From Geotrypetes seraphini (taxonomy: Eukaryota; Chordata; Amphibia; Gymnophiona; Dermophiidae): a DNA stretch of 64,000 nucleotides. A program made the translations under genes and the position numbers. The DNA lies in assembly GCF_902459505.1 (NCBI RefSeq), contig NC_047096.1:2294001-2358000 (forward strand), read 5' to 3'. Below the pieces are notes generated by a model, which had not been told where the DNA came from, ran no database searches, and worked only from the letters and a program-made list of their open reading frames with translations. Below are positions 35,170 through 47,150 of the stretch, piece after piece; the stretch's first letter is position 1; the number at the start of each line of letters is the position of its first letter.

Positions 35170-37494
35170 CTGTAGTAAAACAGAGATGTTTTGTCACAGC
35201 TACATAGAATAATGATCTTCCAGACAAACATTCACATTCCATTCCAAAGCAAAATTATTGTCAAAAATCTAATTCCATGCTTACAAAACCTACCAAAGTG
35301 GGTATTAGATGTTCTAAGGGGGTAACAATCAGCTGGCTATGCCATTCCTTATCTGGGGATCAGCCCTGAATATTGGGGTTCTGAGTGGCTTGCCAGGCAT
35401 CATTGATTTTCAGCAGCAAGTTAGCACAGCCTGTCCTGCCACCCGACTCCATCCCCAGACCTCCTACCCAGTTTTCTCTCCCTCCAAATATCGGCCTCCT
35501 TTGTTTTGATTTGCTAAACAAAATCCATTAATTCTTTATTACTAGTGGAATTATTCTCCTCTGAACATCATGAAACTGATATTCAGAGGCACAGAACCAA
35601 CTAATGTTGGATCACCTGTCACTCTGCAGTTAGTACCATGACCGAGCCAGGACCAGTGGTGTATCTAGGGTATGTGATATTTTTAGTAACCCCCCCTTGG
35701 TACGTCACTGACTGAGGAAGGGGATTTTAGTCTCCAAAAAGTAAAAAAAAATGTATTAAAATTAGTCCAATAAAAAGATTACCTTATTTCCATTTCTGTT
35801 TATGAATGTTTATCAATACAGCTACAATACTACTTTATGCTAAAAAAAAACAAAAAAAAAACTTTTTTTCTACCTTTTGTCATCTCTGGTTTCTGCTTTC
35901 CTCATCTTCTCTATACTCTTCATTCCATCCAGCAACAGTCCTCTTTCTCTGTCCCTTCCATTGTTCTCTTCTTGTCTCCATTTCTTCCCCCATGCTCTGG
36001 CATCTCTCTCTTCTCCTTTCTTTTCCTTCCCACCCCAACTAATTCCATGGTCTGGCATCTGCTTCCCTTCCCCCATCTACATGGATCTCTCTCCTCTCTT
36101 CTCTGTCCATCTCTCCCTTTCCCTCCATGCTCTGGTATCTCCTCTCTTTCCTTTATCTTCCTCCCTACTTTCTCCCTGGTCTGGCATCTCTGTCTCCTTC
36201 CCTTTCCTCCCCCCCATGCCCTGGCTTCTCTTCCTACCTCTCCATGGCCTGGCATTTCCTTTCCTTTCTGCCTTACCCTTTCTTTCTCCCTTCCTTTCCC
36301 ATGGTCTGGCATCTCTCTTTCCTCTCCTCTCCCTTCCATGGTCTTTCTTCTCCCTCCCTCCTTCTCCCCAATCGGGTGCAGCATTTTTCTCCCCCTCCCC
36401 TCCCCTCCCTCCTTCTCTCTCTTACCCCTCAGTCGGCAGCACAGCATTCAGAACTTGCTGCTCTTGCTGGTGTCAGGCCTTCCTCTCTATAGGGTCCCGC
36501 CTACTTTCTGTTTCCGAAAAGGCAGGACCCGGCAGAGAGGAAGGCCTGTTGCCAGCAGAGCTGCCAGAAGAAGTTCCTGGAGTTAGACCATGATGCCAGC
36601 CCTCACTTGGAGCAGTCCCTTATAGGCTGCACTCAGGGTGGACTGCCCACCCACACCTTGGTACACCACTGCACTGGACACCACTGATATGTAGTGGATG
36701 GATCAGTTAATTTAGCACATAAAAAAGACCGTCCTAAGTTAACCATCTAGCTATCTGGGTGCTGCTGCTGAAGCCTGGTGATGCAGGAGATAAATTCCCT
36801 TTGGTAGGTTGGTGTGCAGAACCCCCACTGACAAGTCAGAAAACAAACCACCCAGGTGACTTTGAAACAGCAGGTTCCCTACATTCAGCCCACTAATTTC
36901 ACACAGTCACCCAGAATCACAGAATATGATGTCAGATAAGGTGCACCAGGGGGGGGGGGGCAGTTGCATAGGCTAGGAACCAGAGGACTCGGGTTCAAAT
37001 CCCACAGCAGCTACCTGTGACCCTGGGCTTGGGGATGATGCTGGCAACCTCACCTCACCTGGAGCCTGCCATGGAAACCATCCTGCTTATGGCAGCCCCC
37101 ATAAGCCATTCACAGGGCCCAGAAGGAGGGAGGAGGACCACTGCCTTCCCTTCCCCAGAATCACAGACCCCAGGCTTTTCCTCCCCTTCCTTACCTCTCT
37201 ACCATGTATCCCACCACCCTTTGCATTAAGAGATACAGCTCCTGCAGCCTTTCTGCTGAGTGTTTTCTCCCCAATAATAGAGGCCGTGAAATCATATCTC
37301 AAATTTAATAAGGCTGATGAGGAGTTTCCCGGGTGGTGTGTGAGGCTCTGCAGTAGGTAGCCTAACTGACATTTGAATTCATCTTGGGTACCTGTGACCT
37401 TTGAGATGCGGATGGGAATGAGGTTTTCCAAGGACCCCTCAAGCTGAGCACTGAGAAGCAGGAAGAACAGGGGAAACACGGAGAAGGTCATCAT
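34922..37494 (-). CDS. KISS1: Kisspeptin precursor (complete, two coding exons)
   Basis: Precursor of kisspeptin, the ligand of KISS1R that drives GnRH neurons. Exon 1 (37392-37494) encodes a signal peptide ([17 protein letters not shown]). Exon 2 (34922-35169) encodes the rest, joined in phase 1 (CAG|GTACCC donor, CTACAG acceptor), for 116 aa in total. Residues 92-101 are [10 protein letters not shown] followed by GKR, the amidation and dibasic cleavage signal. The decapeptide is the same as the rodent form and differs from human only in the last residue. Further dibasic sites are KR at 53-54 and RR at 58-59, which could release a longer peptide. The gene lies between REN and GOLT1A on the same strand, as in mammals. 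Two adjacent ATGs start exon 1. A non-coding 5' exon is possible but not seen. A mariner-like insertion lies about 200 bp past the stop. Confidence 0.96.
35654..36671. mobile_element. hAT-like element with pyrimidine-rich interior
   Basis: Ends CAGTGGTGTATCTAGGG and GGTACACCACTG are inverted. The interior (35870-36420) is a long C/T tract with recurring TGGTCTGGCATCTC, followed by a hairpin CAGGCCTTCCTCTCT / AGAGAGGAAGGCCTG. I see no clean 8-bp duplication. It lies in the KISS1 intron. Confidence 0.6.
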
Positions 37495-38001
37495 TTCCCA
37501 ACACCTGCAACAAAGAGAAGAGTTTCATGCTGAGGACTGGCCTAAAGGGTCAGACACAACTGAATGGATAGTAGTAGTCAGGGTTACCAGACGGGCGGAT
37601 TTCCCTGAACATGGCTTCCTTTTGAGGACATGTCCGGGGGTCCAGACAGCTTTTCAAAACCTGACACTTGAAAACCCGGTCCGGGTTTTGAAAAGCCTCC
37701 TCAAATCGTGTCGGGCAGGGAGGGAGTCCACGCATGTGCGGACTTCCTTGCTGCCCGACAAGAGCAGGAGGGGGCCGGGATGGGCGGAACTGGCCAGGCC
37801 TGGGGGCGGGTCTAGTAGTAGTAGCAGAGACAGCACCAGCATCAAACTCTGGGGCTCAGCGCAATTTTGCAGGGAGAGCGAGTGACACGGACATCTCATC
37901 TCTCAGCAGGTCTTCACTGTACTAAAATCATGTGAAAAATCATCAGGAGGGAAAAAAGACAAAAGAAAACATTTAATGGCTTTGAATTATGTATTCCAAT
38001 T

Positions 38002-38192
38002 TTCTAGACTAGGGGTAGGGAACTCTGGTCCTCGAGAGCCATATTCCAGTCGGGTTTTCAGGATTTCCCCAATGAATATGCATTGAAAGCAGTGCATGCA
38101 CATAGATCTCATGCATATTCATTGGGGAAATCCTGAAAACCCGACTGGAATATGGCTCTCGAGGACCGGAGTTCCCTACCCCTGTTCTAGAC
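38002..38192. mobile_element. hAT foldback MITE, family A-like, with 8-bp TSD
   Basis: Element 38010-38184 is palindromic (TAGGGGTAGGGAACTC to GAGTTCCCTACCCCTG), core shared with 5127-5299. Perfect duplication TTCTAGAC at 38002-38009 and 38185-38192. Confidence 0.88.
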
Positions 38193-38363
38193 TGTTCTCT
38201 CAGGGAGCTCAGAATGGTTTACATGAATTTATTCAGGTGCTGAAGCATTGTTCCCTCTCTGTCCCAGTGGGCACATCTAATGTACCTGGGGCAATAGGGG
38301 GATTAAGTGACTTGCCCAGAGTCCCAAGGGACAGTGAGGATTTGAACCCACAACCTCAGGGTG
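38190..38363 (-). mobile_element. MIR-like SINE, headless
   Basis: Minus-strand SINE: GGATTTGAACCCACAACC, AAGTGACTTGCCC and CTGTCCCAGTGGGCAC on plus are the reversed core and tail. hAT foldbacks were inserted at both of its edges. Confidence 0.72.
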
Positions 38364-38577
38364 GTCTAGAACAGTGGTTCCCAACCCTGTTCTGGAGGAC
38401 CACCAGGCCAGTCAGGTTTTCAGGATAGCCCTAATAAATATGCATGAGAGAGATCTGCATATAATGGAGAGGTACCAGGCATGCAAATCTGCTTCATGTA
38501 TATTCATTAGGGCTACCCTGAAAACCTGACTGGCCTGGTGGTCCTCCAGGACAGGGTTGGAAACCACTGGTCTAGAA
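38364..38577. mobile_element. hAT foldback MITE, family D, with 8-bp TSD
   Basis: Element 38372-38569 is palindromic (CAGTGGTTCCCAACCCTG to CAGGGTTGGAAACCACTG). Perfect duplication GTCTAGAA on both sides. Sister of 10268-10463. Confidence 0.88.
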
Positions 38578-38579
38578 AT

Positions 38580-41500
38580 CAAAACATAGTGAAAGTGAGC
38601 CAAGTCTAGGACAATCCAGCCATTGTGACATCACTGATGAGGTGGACTCTTATTGGTGGAATGAGGCATTGTGACATCACAGTATCAGCTTTGGGTAAAT
38701 CTTGACTTCTGGTAAGCCTAGCTTTAGCGGTTGGTGCTGATGTTCGCCAGGGCTTAACGCGCAGATAAAAAGGATGTGGAACTTGGAGAGGGAAAGGCTT
38801 GGGTGGACCAGGAGCAGGAGCAAAAGGAGAAAAGGCGATGGATTAGGGATTACTGTCACTGCTCTCTGCTCCCAGTCCCTGCAGGGAAGGCCTGTGTCTC
38901 TGAAGTCTGAAAATACATCCCACTAATTGGGTCCTGAGTGCCTGAATATTAGCAGTCAGCCCAATGCAAGTGCTTCAACTGGGCTGGAACCTCTCCCTGC
39001 CACGTTCATTTAGGCAGTTATGTCCTGGGTATTGCATTTAACCAGAAAAGTGAAAGCCAGCTAGAGAGTACCTAATTTATTCAGCACTAATTAGTAGATT
39101 AAATACGATTCCCTGGGTTTGGTGTTTTTGTCTATGAACTGAAGTAGATTAACAGATAACCCCAGAAGAGGCAGGAATTTCACCCAGGTTGAAAACACTC
39201 CAGGATACCGGAAGAGTCCAGTAGTTTTATTCTCGCAGACCCAGTGTGATTATCTCTGATGGCTCATTGACACCCAGTGGGGATTTGAACCCAGGCTTCC
39301 CTCTTCTAATACCAGGTTACACAGCCCATATCACCAGTGCACCTTATACCCCTAGAGCCAGATATTACACAGCCACATCTCCATAAACCAGTTATTACAC
39401 AGCCTCTATTGCCAATATACCCAAGAACTAAATATTATGCAGCCCCATCCAAGATATCTCAAAAGTCAGATATTACACGTTCTAGACACCCAACATCTAA
39501 ATGTTCCAAGAGGCAGATACATAACCATTTATTGCCCTAAACATAGCAGATATTATAGAAAAGTTGGAACCGAGTATTACTCAAACGGACATTGCCAAAA
39601 TTAGCTGAATAATATCAAATTATAAGACCTTCATCTGTTTAGTACTCAAAGCAAGGAAAACACTCAGCGACATCTTTTTTTAAAAAATGGAAAGTCTACA
39701 GAAGGTTTTTTAACATCTGCCCTATTCTGTTCAGAGACACTTTTTGTTGGCCTGATATCTGTTTAAGTTGACAGAAGTGAAAGAAGAATGAGTATATGTG
39801 TGTGTGTGTGTGGGGGGGGGGGGATGGTGGAGGGGGGTTAGTCTAGTTGGTAGAAACCTAAGGCATGAAGGAGGAGTTTCCAAGCAAAGGAAGCGATACG
39901 GAGAGCATGCCCCAGCCCCCCCTCCCTCCACCCCCCGATTAGCTTCTCCACCTTAGATTACACCTGAAATTACGCTGGGCTCCCCCTAAAATTATCCCAG
40001 TCCTTCCCCCAGAATACTCCTTAGGTTATCTCAGCAACCCCCTCCACCCCCCATACCACTACCAGATTACTCTGGGCTCCTCTGAGGTGATTTCAACCCT
40101 CCTCCCAGATTACCTGAGGGGGTTCATCTGAGGTTGTCCCAGCACACCCCATGGCTCCCCAAGAAGAGTCGCATTAGAGTTCTGCCTCTGATAACACAGG
40201 CCAGCAAAAAAAAATCTCGGTGCCTTGGGTTTTTTGTTAACCTGTTCCTGGGGTTATTTGGGCTGATTCAGAAAATTGCATTGGTTAGACAGCATCAGCT
40301 CCAATTTCTTAGATATAGCTGAATTTCTTCATGTTTTTTACCACTATTTAAAAGATCTCTTCTGCAGAATCGGGATGTCATAACAAGCTTTCTTTTTTGA
40401 ATGGGAAATTTATGTATTTAAATTACCCACATTTTTTTAATGTATAAATGACCTTTGTTTCACAACTATTTATCCACTTCCTTTCCTATAATGCACACTG
40501 GCATAAAGATGTAAAGCTCAAATGACAAAATTGCCTTTCTTCTGTTTTATTACTAATTATGTGCAAAAAATTTAGATGGTTTCTTTAGACGACATCAATT
40601 TCTGTTTCAAAGGTTTCTCAACCTGATCTATTTAAAACAGTTGCACTTAGATTGAAATTCTAACAGGTTTTTCAACTTTATCTTCTGTGACCTGGTTTAT
40701 GTTTTTGCGTAAAAGGATATCGTGAGAGTTTTTACATATTTCCAACTGAAGTTTTACATCCAAAACATTGGATTACAAAAGGAAAGCAATTTAAGTGTAT
40801 AATAATTATGATGGTATAGGTCGGAGGTGTGTATATTCCCACTCATATCATTTCACCGTGCTTTTGCTATGAACTAAGTGGATTTTCATGTTGTACCCTT
40901 TTCTTTTAATTTTTAATACGTTTCCTTCATGCTTACAAGATATTAATTTAAACCCTACATTAAAATATCCTGATGTTTTAATGGGCGAGCAGAGTGAAGA
41001 CTGGTATATGGCACATGTTCAGTATCTCAAAAACTAGAGCTGATGGGAGAAAACTGGTGCCATTTTTGGAATCAGCAGGTCAAATATACCCAGAAACAGG
41101 TCTAATGTTTGAGGCACCAAAATGAGGCCTTTGTCTGCTGACTGATTACACCCCACTATGTCCGACATACTAGTAGAGAATCGCCCCTCTCTAAGCTACA
41201 AGTTTTCTAAACCAAATCTGAGAAAAGAAACCTCCACATGAGGGTTTTGCACTGGAGATGCAGAAATAAGCAGAGGAGGTGATGTACCTGTCTGCCAGTC
41301 TGTCCGTCCGTCCGCTGTCTGCCACCTGGGATCCTTCCTCTGAAAGTGGTGGCTGCCAACAGAAGTCCTCAGGTTTTATTCCAGAGGCAGCTGTGACATC
41401 AGCAGACAGGCTCCAACCCAGGCCAGGACTGGAGTCCCTCCTCACCTCCATCTCTCCCCCCCCCCCACTCCCTCTTCTCTGTTTCTGCTGGCATCCTTTT

Positions 41501-41809
41501 ACTTTGAAGTGTTTTCAGGGGGCTCTTCACATCTCCTTCCTGCAGCCTTTCACAGCACAGCACAGAGACCTCCACTTCCTCTTGGAGGGAGCAGAAACCC
41601 AGAGAGAAGACAAAGGAAGTGTTTGGGGAGTAAAGAAAACAGACTGCACTTTCCCATCACCCCCAGCTGTCCTACTCCTCTTCACCTTTTTCCCCTCCTA
41701 TGTACTACTTTCTCAATCTCTCCTCTGGTTCCTAAGTTATCCATTGACTTTATTAAGCTTTACACAAGAGAAACAGGCCAGCTTTCAAAAATTTCCTTTT
41801 TCATTATTA
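38580..41809. other. KISS1-GOLT1A spacer, mostly unassigned
   Basis: 38620-38690 has the GTGACATCAC module in reverse. GT/G run at 39796-39824. C-rich direct repeats of ACACAGCC / ATTAC at 39310-39470. A/T-rich from 40200. No gene recognised. The plus-strand open frame at 41279-41887 has no family resemblance. Confidence 0.4.
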
Positions 41810-42190
41810 TGTTATGTTCTGTGCAATCTTATATCCTGCCGAATCCTCGCAAATCGGAGTTCTCGGCAGGCTACATACAGTCATTGAGTTATACATGTTA
41901 CATAAAATTATACATGTTATGTAACATAGTAACATAGTAGATGACGGCAGATAAGACCCGAATGGTCCATCCAGTCTACCCAACCTGATTCAATCTAAAA
42001 AATATATATATTTTTTCCTTCTTAGCTATTTCTGGGCAAGAAACCAAAGCTCTGCTCGGTATTGTGCTTAGGTTCCAACTCTTGAAGTCTCCAGCTCACT
42101 CCAGCCCATCTACATCTTCCCAGCAATTGATGCTCTCCCCAGCTCATCCTCAACCAAACGATGTAAGATAAGGCATCGAAAACAGTACGT
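41810..42190 (-). mobile_element. CR1/L2 LINE 3' tails
   Basis: 41925-42000 carries ACATAGTAACATAGTAGATG followed by ACGGCAGATAAGACC, a LINE 3' end in reverse. 41815-41895 has a TTATATCCTGCC tail also seen at 31388. Confidence 0.6.
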
Positions 42191-42411
42191 GAAGGCTGAT
42201 ATTATCATTCTATAGAGTTAACATTTATTAAAGTCTGTTTCCTTAAGCCCCTAACAGAGACTTTTTGAAAAGCCAAGTTTTCAGATTTTTGCCCCTGCTT
42301 GTGTGTAAGTGAAAGAGGGAGAGATATGTGACCCCTTTTCTTTCGCAAAATAAGAGGTGGAATTGTCCAAAAAAGACTGGTGGACACAATCTATTGCATC
42401 CAATAACTCTA

Positions 42412-42460
42412 TGAGTCAACATGTACATGTTTTGGCCGAGAAGGCCTGCTTCAGGAGTCT
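42412..42460 (-). ncRNA. Decayed hammerhead-like motif
   Basis: Minus strand: CCTGAAGCA, perfect stem II GGCC/GGCC, AAAAC in place of GAAAC, stem III CATG/CATG. Stem I no longer pairs, so it is unlikely to cleave. Confidence 0.35.
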
Positions 42461-43689
42461 TGAAAATCTTCAGGGCAATATCAAATGATGTTTTCAACGA
42501 TATGTGAGATTTCAAGTTGTAAAAATGGTACTGTGGATTATCAAACGGCTGGGTCCCATATTTAATGCCTCCCCTGGCTCTTGGCATAGGTTTCTCTTCC
42601 AAGGTCCATCGCATATCGTTGAAAACATCATTGGATATTACTCTCGTTAGTCTCTGGTTAACATAAATTTCTGGGTTGAGGGTTATGTTCCATTATATAC
42701 TTTGCAATAGGTTAGTGCCATGTTTGCGCTTGATTGGGAGGAGATTTGGGCTGGGTTGAATGGTGTGGGTTTGGGATTAGGCACTTATTTTAAATCTGAT
42801 GCATCTCCTGAGCTGAGCTGGGTTGCTGTACTGCTCAATATGTGGTTATTTATATATGAGATTTGGAATGCGGTTGGTTAGTTTAAATGTTAAGGGGTTG
42901 AATAACCCTTTCAAAGGAAGAAAATGCTTCTGTATCTCAAGCATCTACTAGCAGATTTTGCCTATTCTCTGGAGACTCATCTGATTCTAAAGCATATGAG
43001 GATTTTGTTTATGAGTCAGTGGTTTACTCACCCACAGTGGGGGAGAAGGATGGGGTTTTGATTTTAGCCAGGACAATGTGCTAACTCAGGCTTCTGACAG
43101 GGAAGGTAGATGGAGTTGGGAGGGGTACCGTTTGCACTTCTTAATGTGTATGCACCAAATGTGAATGCTCCAAAGTTCTTTCATGCTCTTGCTAGTTGTG
43201 TTGGTGAGTTGGGAAGGGTATATGTTATTTTGGGTGGTGACTTTAACCAGGTGTGGGATGTGCATTCGGATAAGCAGTCAACAAGTCAGAGGCAGCCCTC
43301 AAAGACTTGCAAAACTATTCCTCAGTTGGTCAGGAGTGCGGTTTGTTGGACCCCTGGTGTGGGCAGTCATCCTACAACAAGGCAATATACATTTTTCTCT
43401 CCTGTTCATTTATCTTATTCCCGTATTGATTATTTTTTTGATCTTTAATGGTAGTTTGCCCTTTTTGGTAGAGTCACTTATTTGTGGAATAATAGTTATG
43501 GGGTGTTGCGATTAATTATGCAGCTGCAAAGATGAAGAAGAGGAGGTGGGATTATACGACGTTCGATGGACCAACATCTTCTGATGGTCCCATCATTAAA
43601 GATTGTAGGTGCACATTGGCAAAATATTTTTTTCGGTCTTTGCCTCCCATTATATTTAAGGGAAGATAAGAATATAGATCATTTATAAA

Positions 43690-44160
43690 GTAACCTTAAA
43701 TGTTTCCGTTTGATGGATGCTTACAAATGCTAAATTTTTTTAGCTCTTTTTTAACTGACTTCTTTTTTTTTCTCTCCTCTCTCTCTTTTCCTCCCCTCAT
43801 TCCTGTTGAATTCACCTTATTTGTCTCTTTCCTTATAAAGATTGTATTTCTCCCCTTATTGACCTATTGTAACTCTTTTACACTACACCCGATCTAACTT
43901 GATTCAGTTGACATGTATTACCTTCTGTGATATGTATTATCTTCTGTTATATGTATTATCTTCTGTGAAATTGATATTGTAATCCGCCTAGAACCGCAAG
44001 GCACAGGCGGAATAGAAATCCGTAATGTAATGTAATGTATTGTGCCAGTTTGTTATGTCCCTCCATTATTTGTAAGTGTCTACTTATGTTTTAACTGTTA
44101 TTCGCTTAGTAATCCTAGATAAGCGATTTTATCAAATTTTATTAAACTTGATTACATTTG
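43690..44160 (+). mobile_element. Two L2-like LINE 3' tails inside the L1
   Basis: First tail ends GTAATCCGCCTAGAACCGCA and a TAATG pentamer run at about 44038. The second ends AAGCGATTTTATCAAATTTT with TTAAACTTGATTA at 44155, matching the tail at 56290-56335. Confidence 0.7.
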
Positions 44161-44492
44161 GAGTAGAGCTGCATGGGTGCAAGGGATCAATTGAAACAAC
44201 TGCAAAAGTTAACATATACTTATAATGCTATGTTGAGTAATGAAGGAGGGGGTTCTATTTTATGTATAGGTCCCTATACTACTCGACTTTTAGCACAGTA
44301 CTTATGTGGGATGAAAAATAGGGTTAGGGTACCTTTAGTTGTGGGGAGATGAGGGACTTCTTTAGCTTGCGATGTTGATATTGTTGAGGAGTTTCTGGCA
44401 TTTTATCAAAGCTTGTATAAATCAGAAGTAGACTTCTCTTCAATACAGCTAGATGATTTTTTTTTGACTAGTTTGCCGCATCCCGTACTTAC

Positions 44493-45305
44493 ACTGTAGC
44501 AGCAAGATGTGCTCGATGGAAATATGACAGTTGATAAAATTAGAGACTCCTTGATCAGAAAGGGATTTTTCACTCTCTGGAAACTCAGATCCATTAAAGC
44601 TTATTTCGATACAGCGGCATTCAGAACCCTAGTCCAATCCCTCGTACTGAGTCTACTTGACTACTGTAACATCGCCTATTTAGCAATTTCCCAAAAGAAC
44701 ATGCAGCGTTTACAATTGATGCAAAATGCAGCGGTCAAACTGATCTTTGGGCTGAGGAAGTTTGACCACGTGACACCCTACTACCGGCAGCTGCATTGGC
44801 TGCCAATGGAGGCGCGCGTAAAGTTTAAATTTGCCTGCTTCTGCTTCAAAGCACTACACGGACTTGCCCCAAAATATATAACTGACCTTTTCGTCTTCTC
44901 AGCCAACAGACACAAGAGAAGCTCACATTCCAACTTCGTTTCCCCCCAGTGAGAGGTTGTAAACTGAAAAAAACACAATGAACATCTTCTCTCGCACCAA
45001 GCAGCATCATGGGGTAAAGACCTAGAACAATTGCTTTCGCTCACTACTTATGAGGAATTTAGGAAACGTCTGAAAACACACCTGTTCCTAAAGTATCTAG
45101 ACAACTGATCCTCTCTTCTCTCTCCCCTCTATAGCGATTAACTTGTTCTATTGATCACTCTCTCCTCAAAAATGGTTTTCCTGTCCTATTAACCCTCTTT
45201 CTTCCTCCCCTCTTAAAGTCAATCAATTTGTACCTTTGCTTAATCTTTGTAAACTGCATAGAACTTCACGGTATTGCGGTATATAAGCTGTTATTATTAT
45301 TATTA
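44493..45305 (+). mobile_element. L2-like LINE 3' half, nested in L1
   Basis: Open plus-strand frame 44509-44952 includes VQSLVLSLLDYCNIAYLAIS, RKFDHVTPYYRQLHWLPMEA and FCFKALHGLAPKYITDLF, then a 3' UTR and a TTATTATTATTATTA tail at 45290-45305. Well preserved, so a young insertion relative to its host. Confidence 0.85.
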
Positions 45306-45757
45306 AAAGCCATCCAGCAGGAAAAGCACCTGGCCCTGATGGGTTCCCTGGGGAATTTTTTGACATTTCTAGACTTGTTGGTCCCTTACCTATTGCAGTG
45401 TTATCAGGCTTTGTTAGAGCATGGTGATTCTTTGGTATCTTTTGGTGAGTCCCAGATTATAGTTCTACCTAAACCTGGCTGAGATTCTACTCATGTAGAG
45501 AACTATAGACCTATTTCATTGCTCAATGTGGACTGTAAGATTTATGTTAAAATACTTTCAATGCGGCATTCAAAATTTTTGCCTCTTCTAATACATGTGG
45601 ACCAGAGTGGATTTACAAAGGGGAGGCATACCACTTATAACTCGCATACATTTTGGATGGCTCTTTCTCTTGTTCATAATTTGCCTGACCTTTTGGTGGC
45701 ATTGTCATTGGATGTAGAAAAAGCTTTCGATAGGATAGAATGGAGTGGTTTGGAGTG

Positions 45758-46378
45758 GAAACCAAAAAAACTCTGTGGAGTGACGATGTTCCTAAATGGA
45801 CTTTATTTGAAAGAGTCAAAGTTCCAAAGGTACACCAAAATCATCCACATAAAATAAATTCATCCACATAAAAATAAATCATCCACATAAAATAATTTCA
45901 TCCACATAAAAATAAATCATCCACATAAAAGCCTTAAAGGACCTAGTCCGCTAGGGATACAGGACCCAACACGGTCCACGTTTCGACAAAAAGTCTTCTT
46001 CAGGGGTCCTATAAATAATGAAGGGTACATTAAGAATGCATGTAAGTTATGAATGGTAGTTGTGATGAGATATAAGACTGTGAATGATATCTAACATGCA
46101 AAGAGTATAAAAGATGTGTGATAAAAGACACAGTGGTGTGAGTGGCACTAATGAAAATGAGTTGGTGAAAAATCGTGGTAAGTATAGAAAATATTTGAGT
46201 CTATGCAAAATGCAGAGTGAAGTGAAGAACTTAAATGTATTATAAAAATGGTGGATGTGCGAAGATCATGCTAAACAAATTATTTTATGTGGATGATTTT
46301 GGTGTACCTTTGGAACTTTGACTCTTTCAAATAAAGTCCATTTAGGAACATCGTCACTCCACAGAGTTTTTTTGGTTT
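45758..46378 (-). mobile_element. 620-bp inverted-repeat unit with hammerhead-like motif
   Basis: Arms 45758-45858 and 46279-46378 are nearly perfect inverted repeats of about 100 bp (AAAAAAACTCTGTGGAGTGA end, CATCCACATAAAATAA inner end). After the left arm a short tandem CATCCACATAAAAATAAAT is repeated. A hammerhead-like motif lies inside on the minus strand. No transposase or RT. The layout parallels the Penelope-like element at 18421-19869, so it may be a non-autonomous relative. Confidence 0.75.
45961..46010 (-). ncRNA. Hammerhead-ribozyme-like motif, best preserved stem I
   Basis: Minus strand: AGGACCC / GGGTCCT close a perfect 7-bp stem I; CTGAAGAA core; stem II GAC/GTC; GAAA; stem III CGTG/CGTG with GAC loop (two wobble pairs); TT before the presumed cleavage point. 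50 nt in all. Confidence 0.68.
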
Positions 46379-46859
46379 TCTCTGGATTTTCTTTTCTGTG
46401 GATATCTTGGGGTCAATTCCTTTTGTTTTTTTGCCGGTGGTTTGGAGTGGGCCAAACAGTTCTTGAGTATGATACGGTTATTATATGCAGTTCCTAGTGC
46501 TTGGGTATTTATGAATGGTATTTTGTCTGAAGCTTTTCCTCTTTTTCAAGGCATGAAGCAGGGGTGTCCATTATCACCCCTGCTGTTTAATTTGGCTCTA
46601 GAGCCTTTAGCTATAGCTGTTTGGAGTAATACTCTAATAGAGGATGTGTGATGTGGTACTTTACATTGCAAGTTGTCCGCATATGCGGATGATTTGATGT
46701 TCTATTTGAAAGCAGAGTCCCTGATTGCCTTGTTTTCCTTGTTGGAGAGGTTTTCAGCCATGTCAGGCTATAAGGTAAACTGGGAAAAGTCAGTGGCAAT
46801 GCCACTTAATGTCCATCAGGGAACATACTGGTAGGCTTCCTTTGGTGTGGAAGATAAAG

Positions 46860-47150
46860 GGGCTCATAATTAAAAAAAAAAAGTCCAAAAAGGGGCCTAC
46901 ATCGGTACTTGGACGATCAAAAAGCTTGGATAATCAAAGCTGGTTTTAGACGCCTAGAGCAGAAAGAGGCATTTTTAGAGGAGAGGAAAGGGCGGCAGGT
47001 GGGCAGGAGGTAGGCCGACCTAGACTTAGTCGTACAGCAAGTATAATCAAAACCTTGAGCAGGTTACCTAGTCGGAACTTATACGTTTTGACTTAGTCTA
47101 AGTCAAAACAGGTATAAGTTCCGAAAAGGGGCCACTGAGCTGATCGTAGA
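46860..47150. repeat. Interspersed repeat, family E fragment
   Basis: GGGGCTCATAATTAAAAAAA, GTCCAAAAAGG and GGTACTTGGACGATCAAAAA match the left part of 49835-50845. Confidence 0.55.

Larger units (their letters stand above)
42720..46850 (+). mobile_element. L1-clade LINE with nested insertions
   Basis: Endonuclease part: LLNVYAPNVNAPKFFHAL and ILGGDFNQVWD (43110-43448). RT parts: APGPDG-like linker (45305), NYRPISLLNVDCKIYVKILS, FTKGRHTTYN and LDVEKAFDRIEW (45500-45760), then FQGMKQGCPLSPLLFNLALE (46540) and AYADDLMFYL (46680). Reading continues across at least three inserts: LINE tails to about 44155, an L2-like LINE at 44493-45305, and an inverted-repeat unit at 45758-46378. The host element is dead. 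Confidence 0.85.

Noticed and set aside
35837-36593. Long overlapping open frames rich in Ser, Pro, Leu and Phe
   Set aside because: They follow from a pyrimidine-rich tract with few stop codons; no domain and frames open on both strands.
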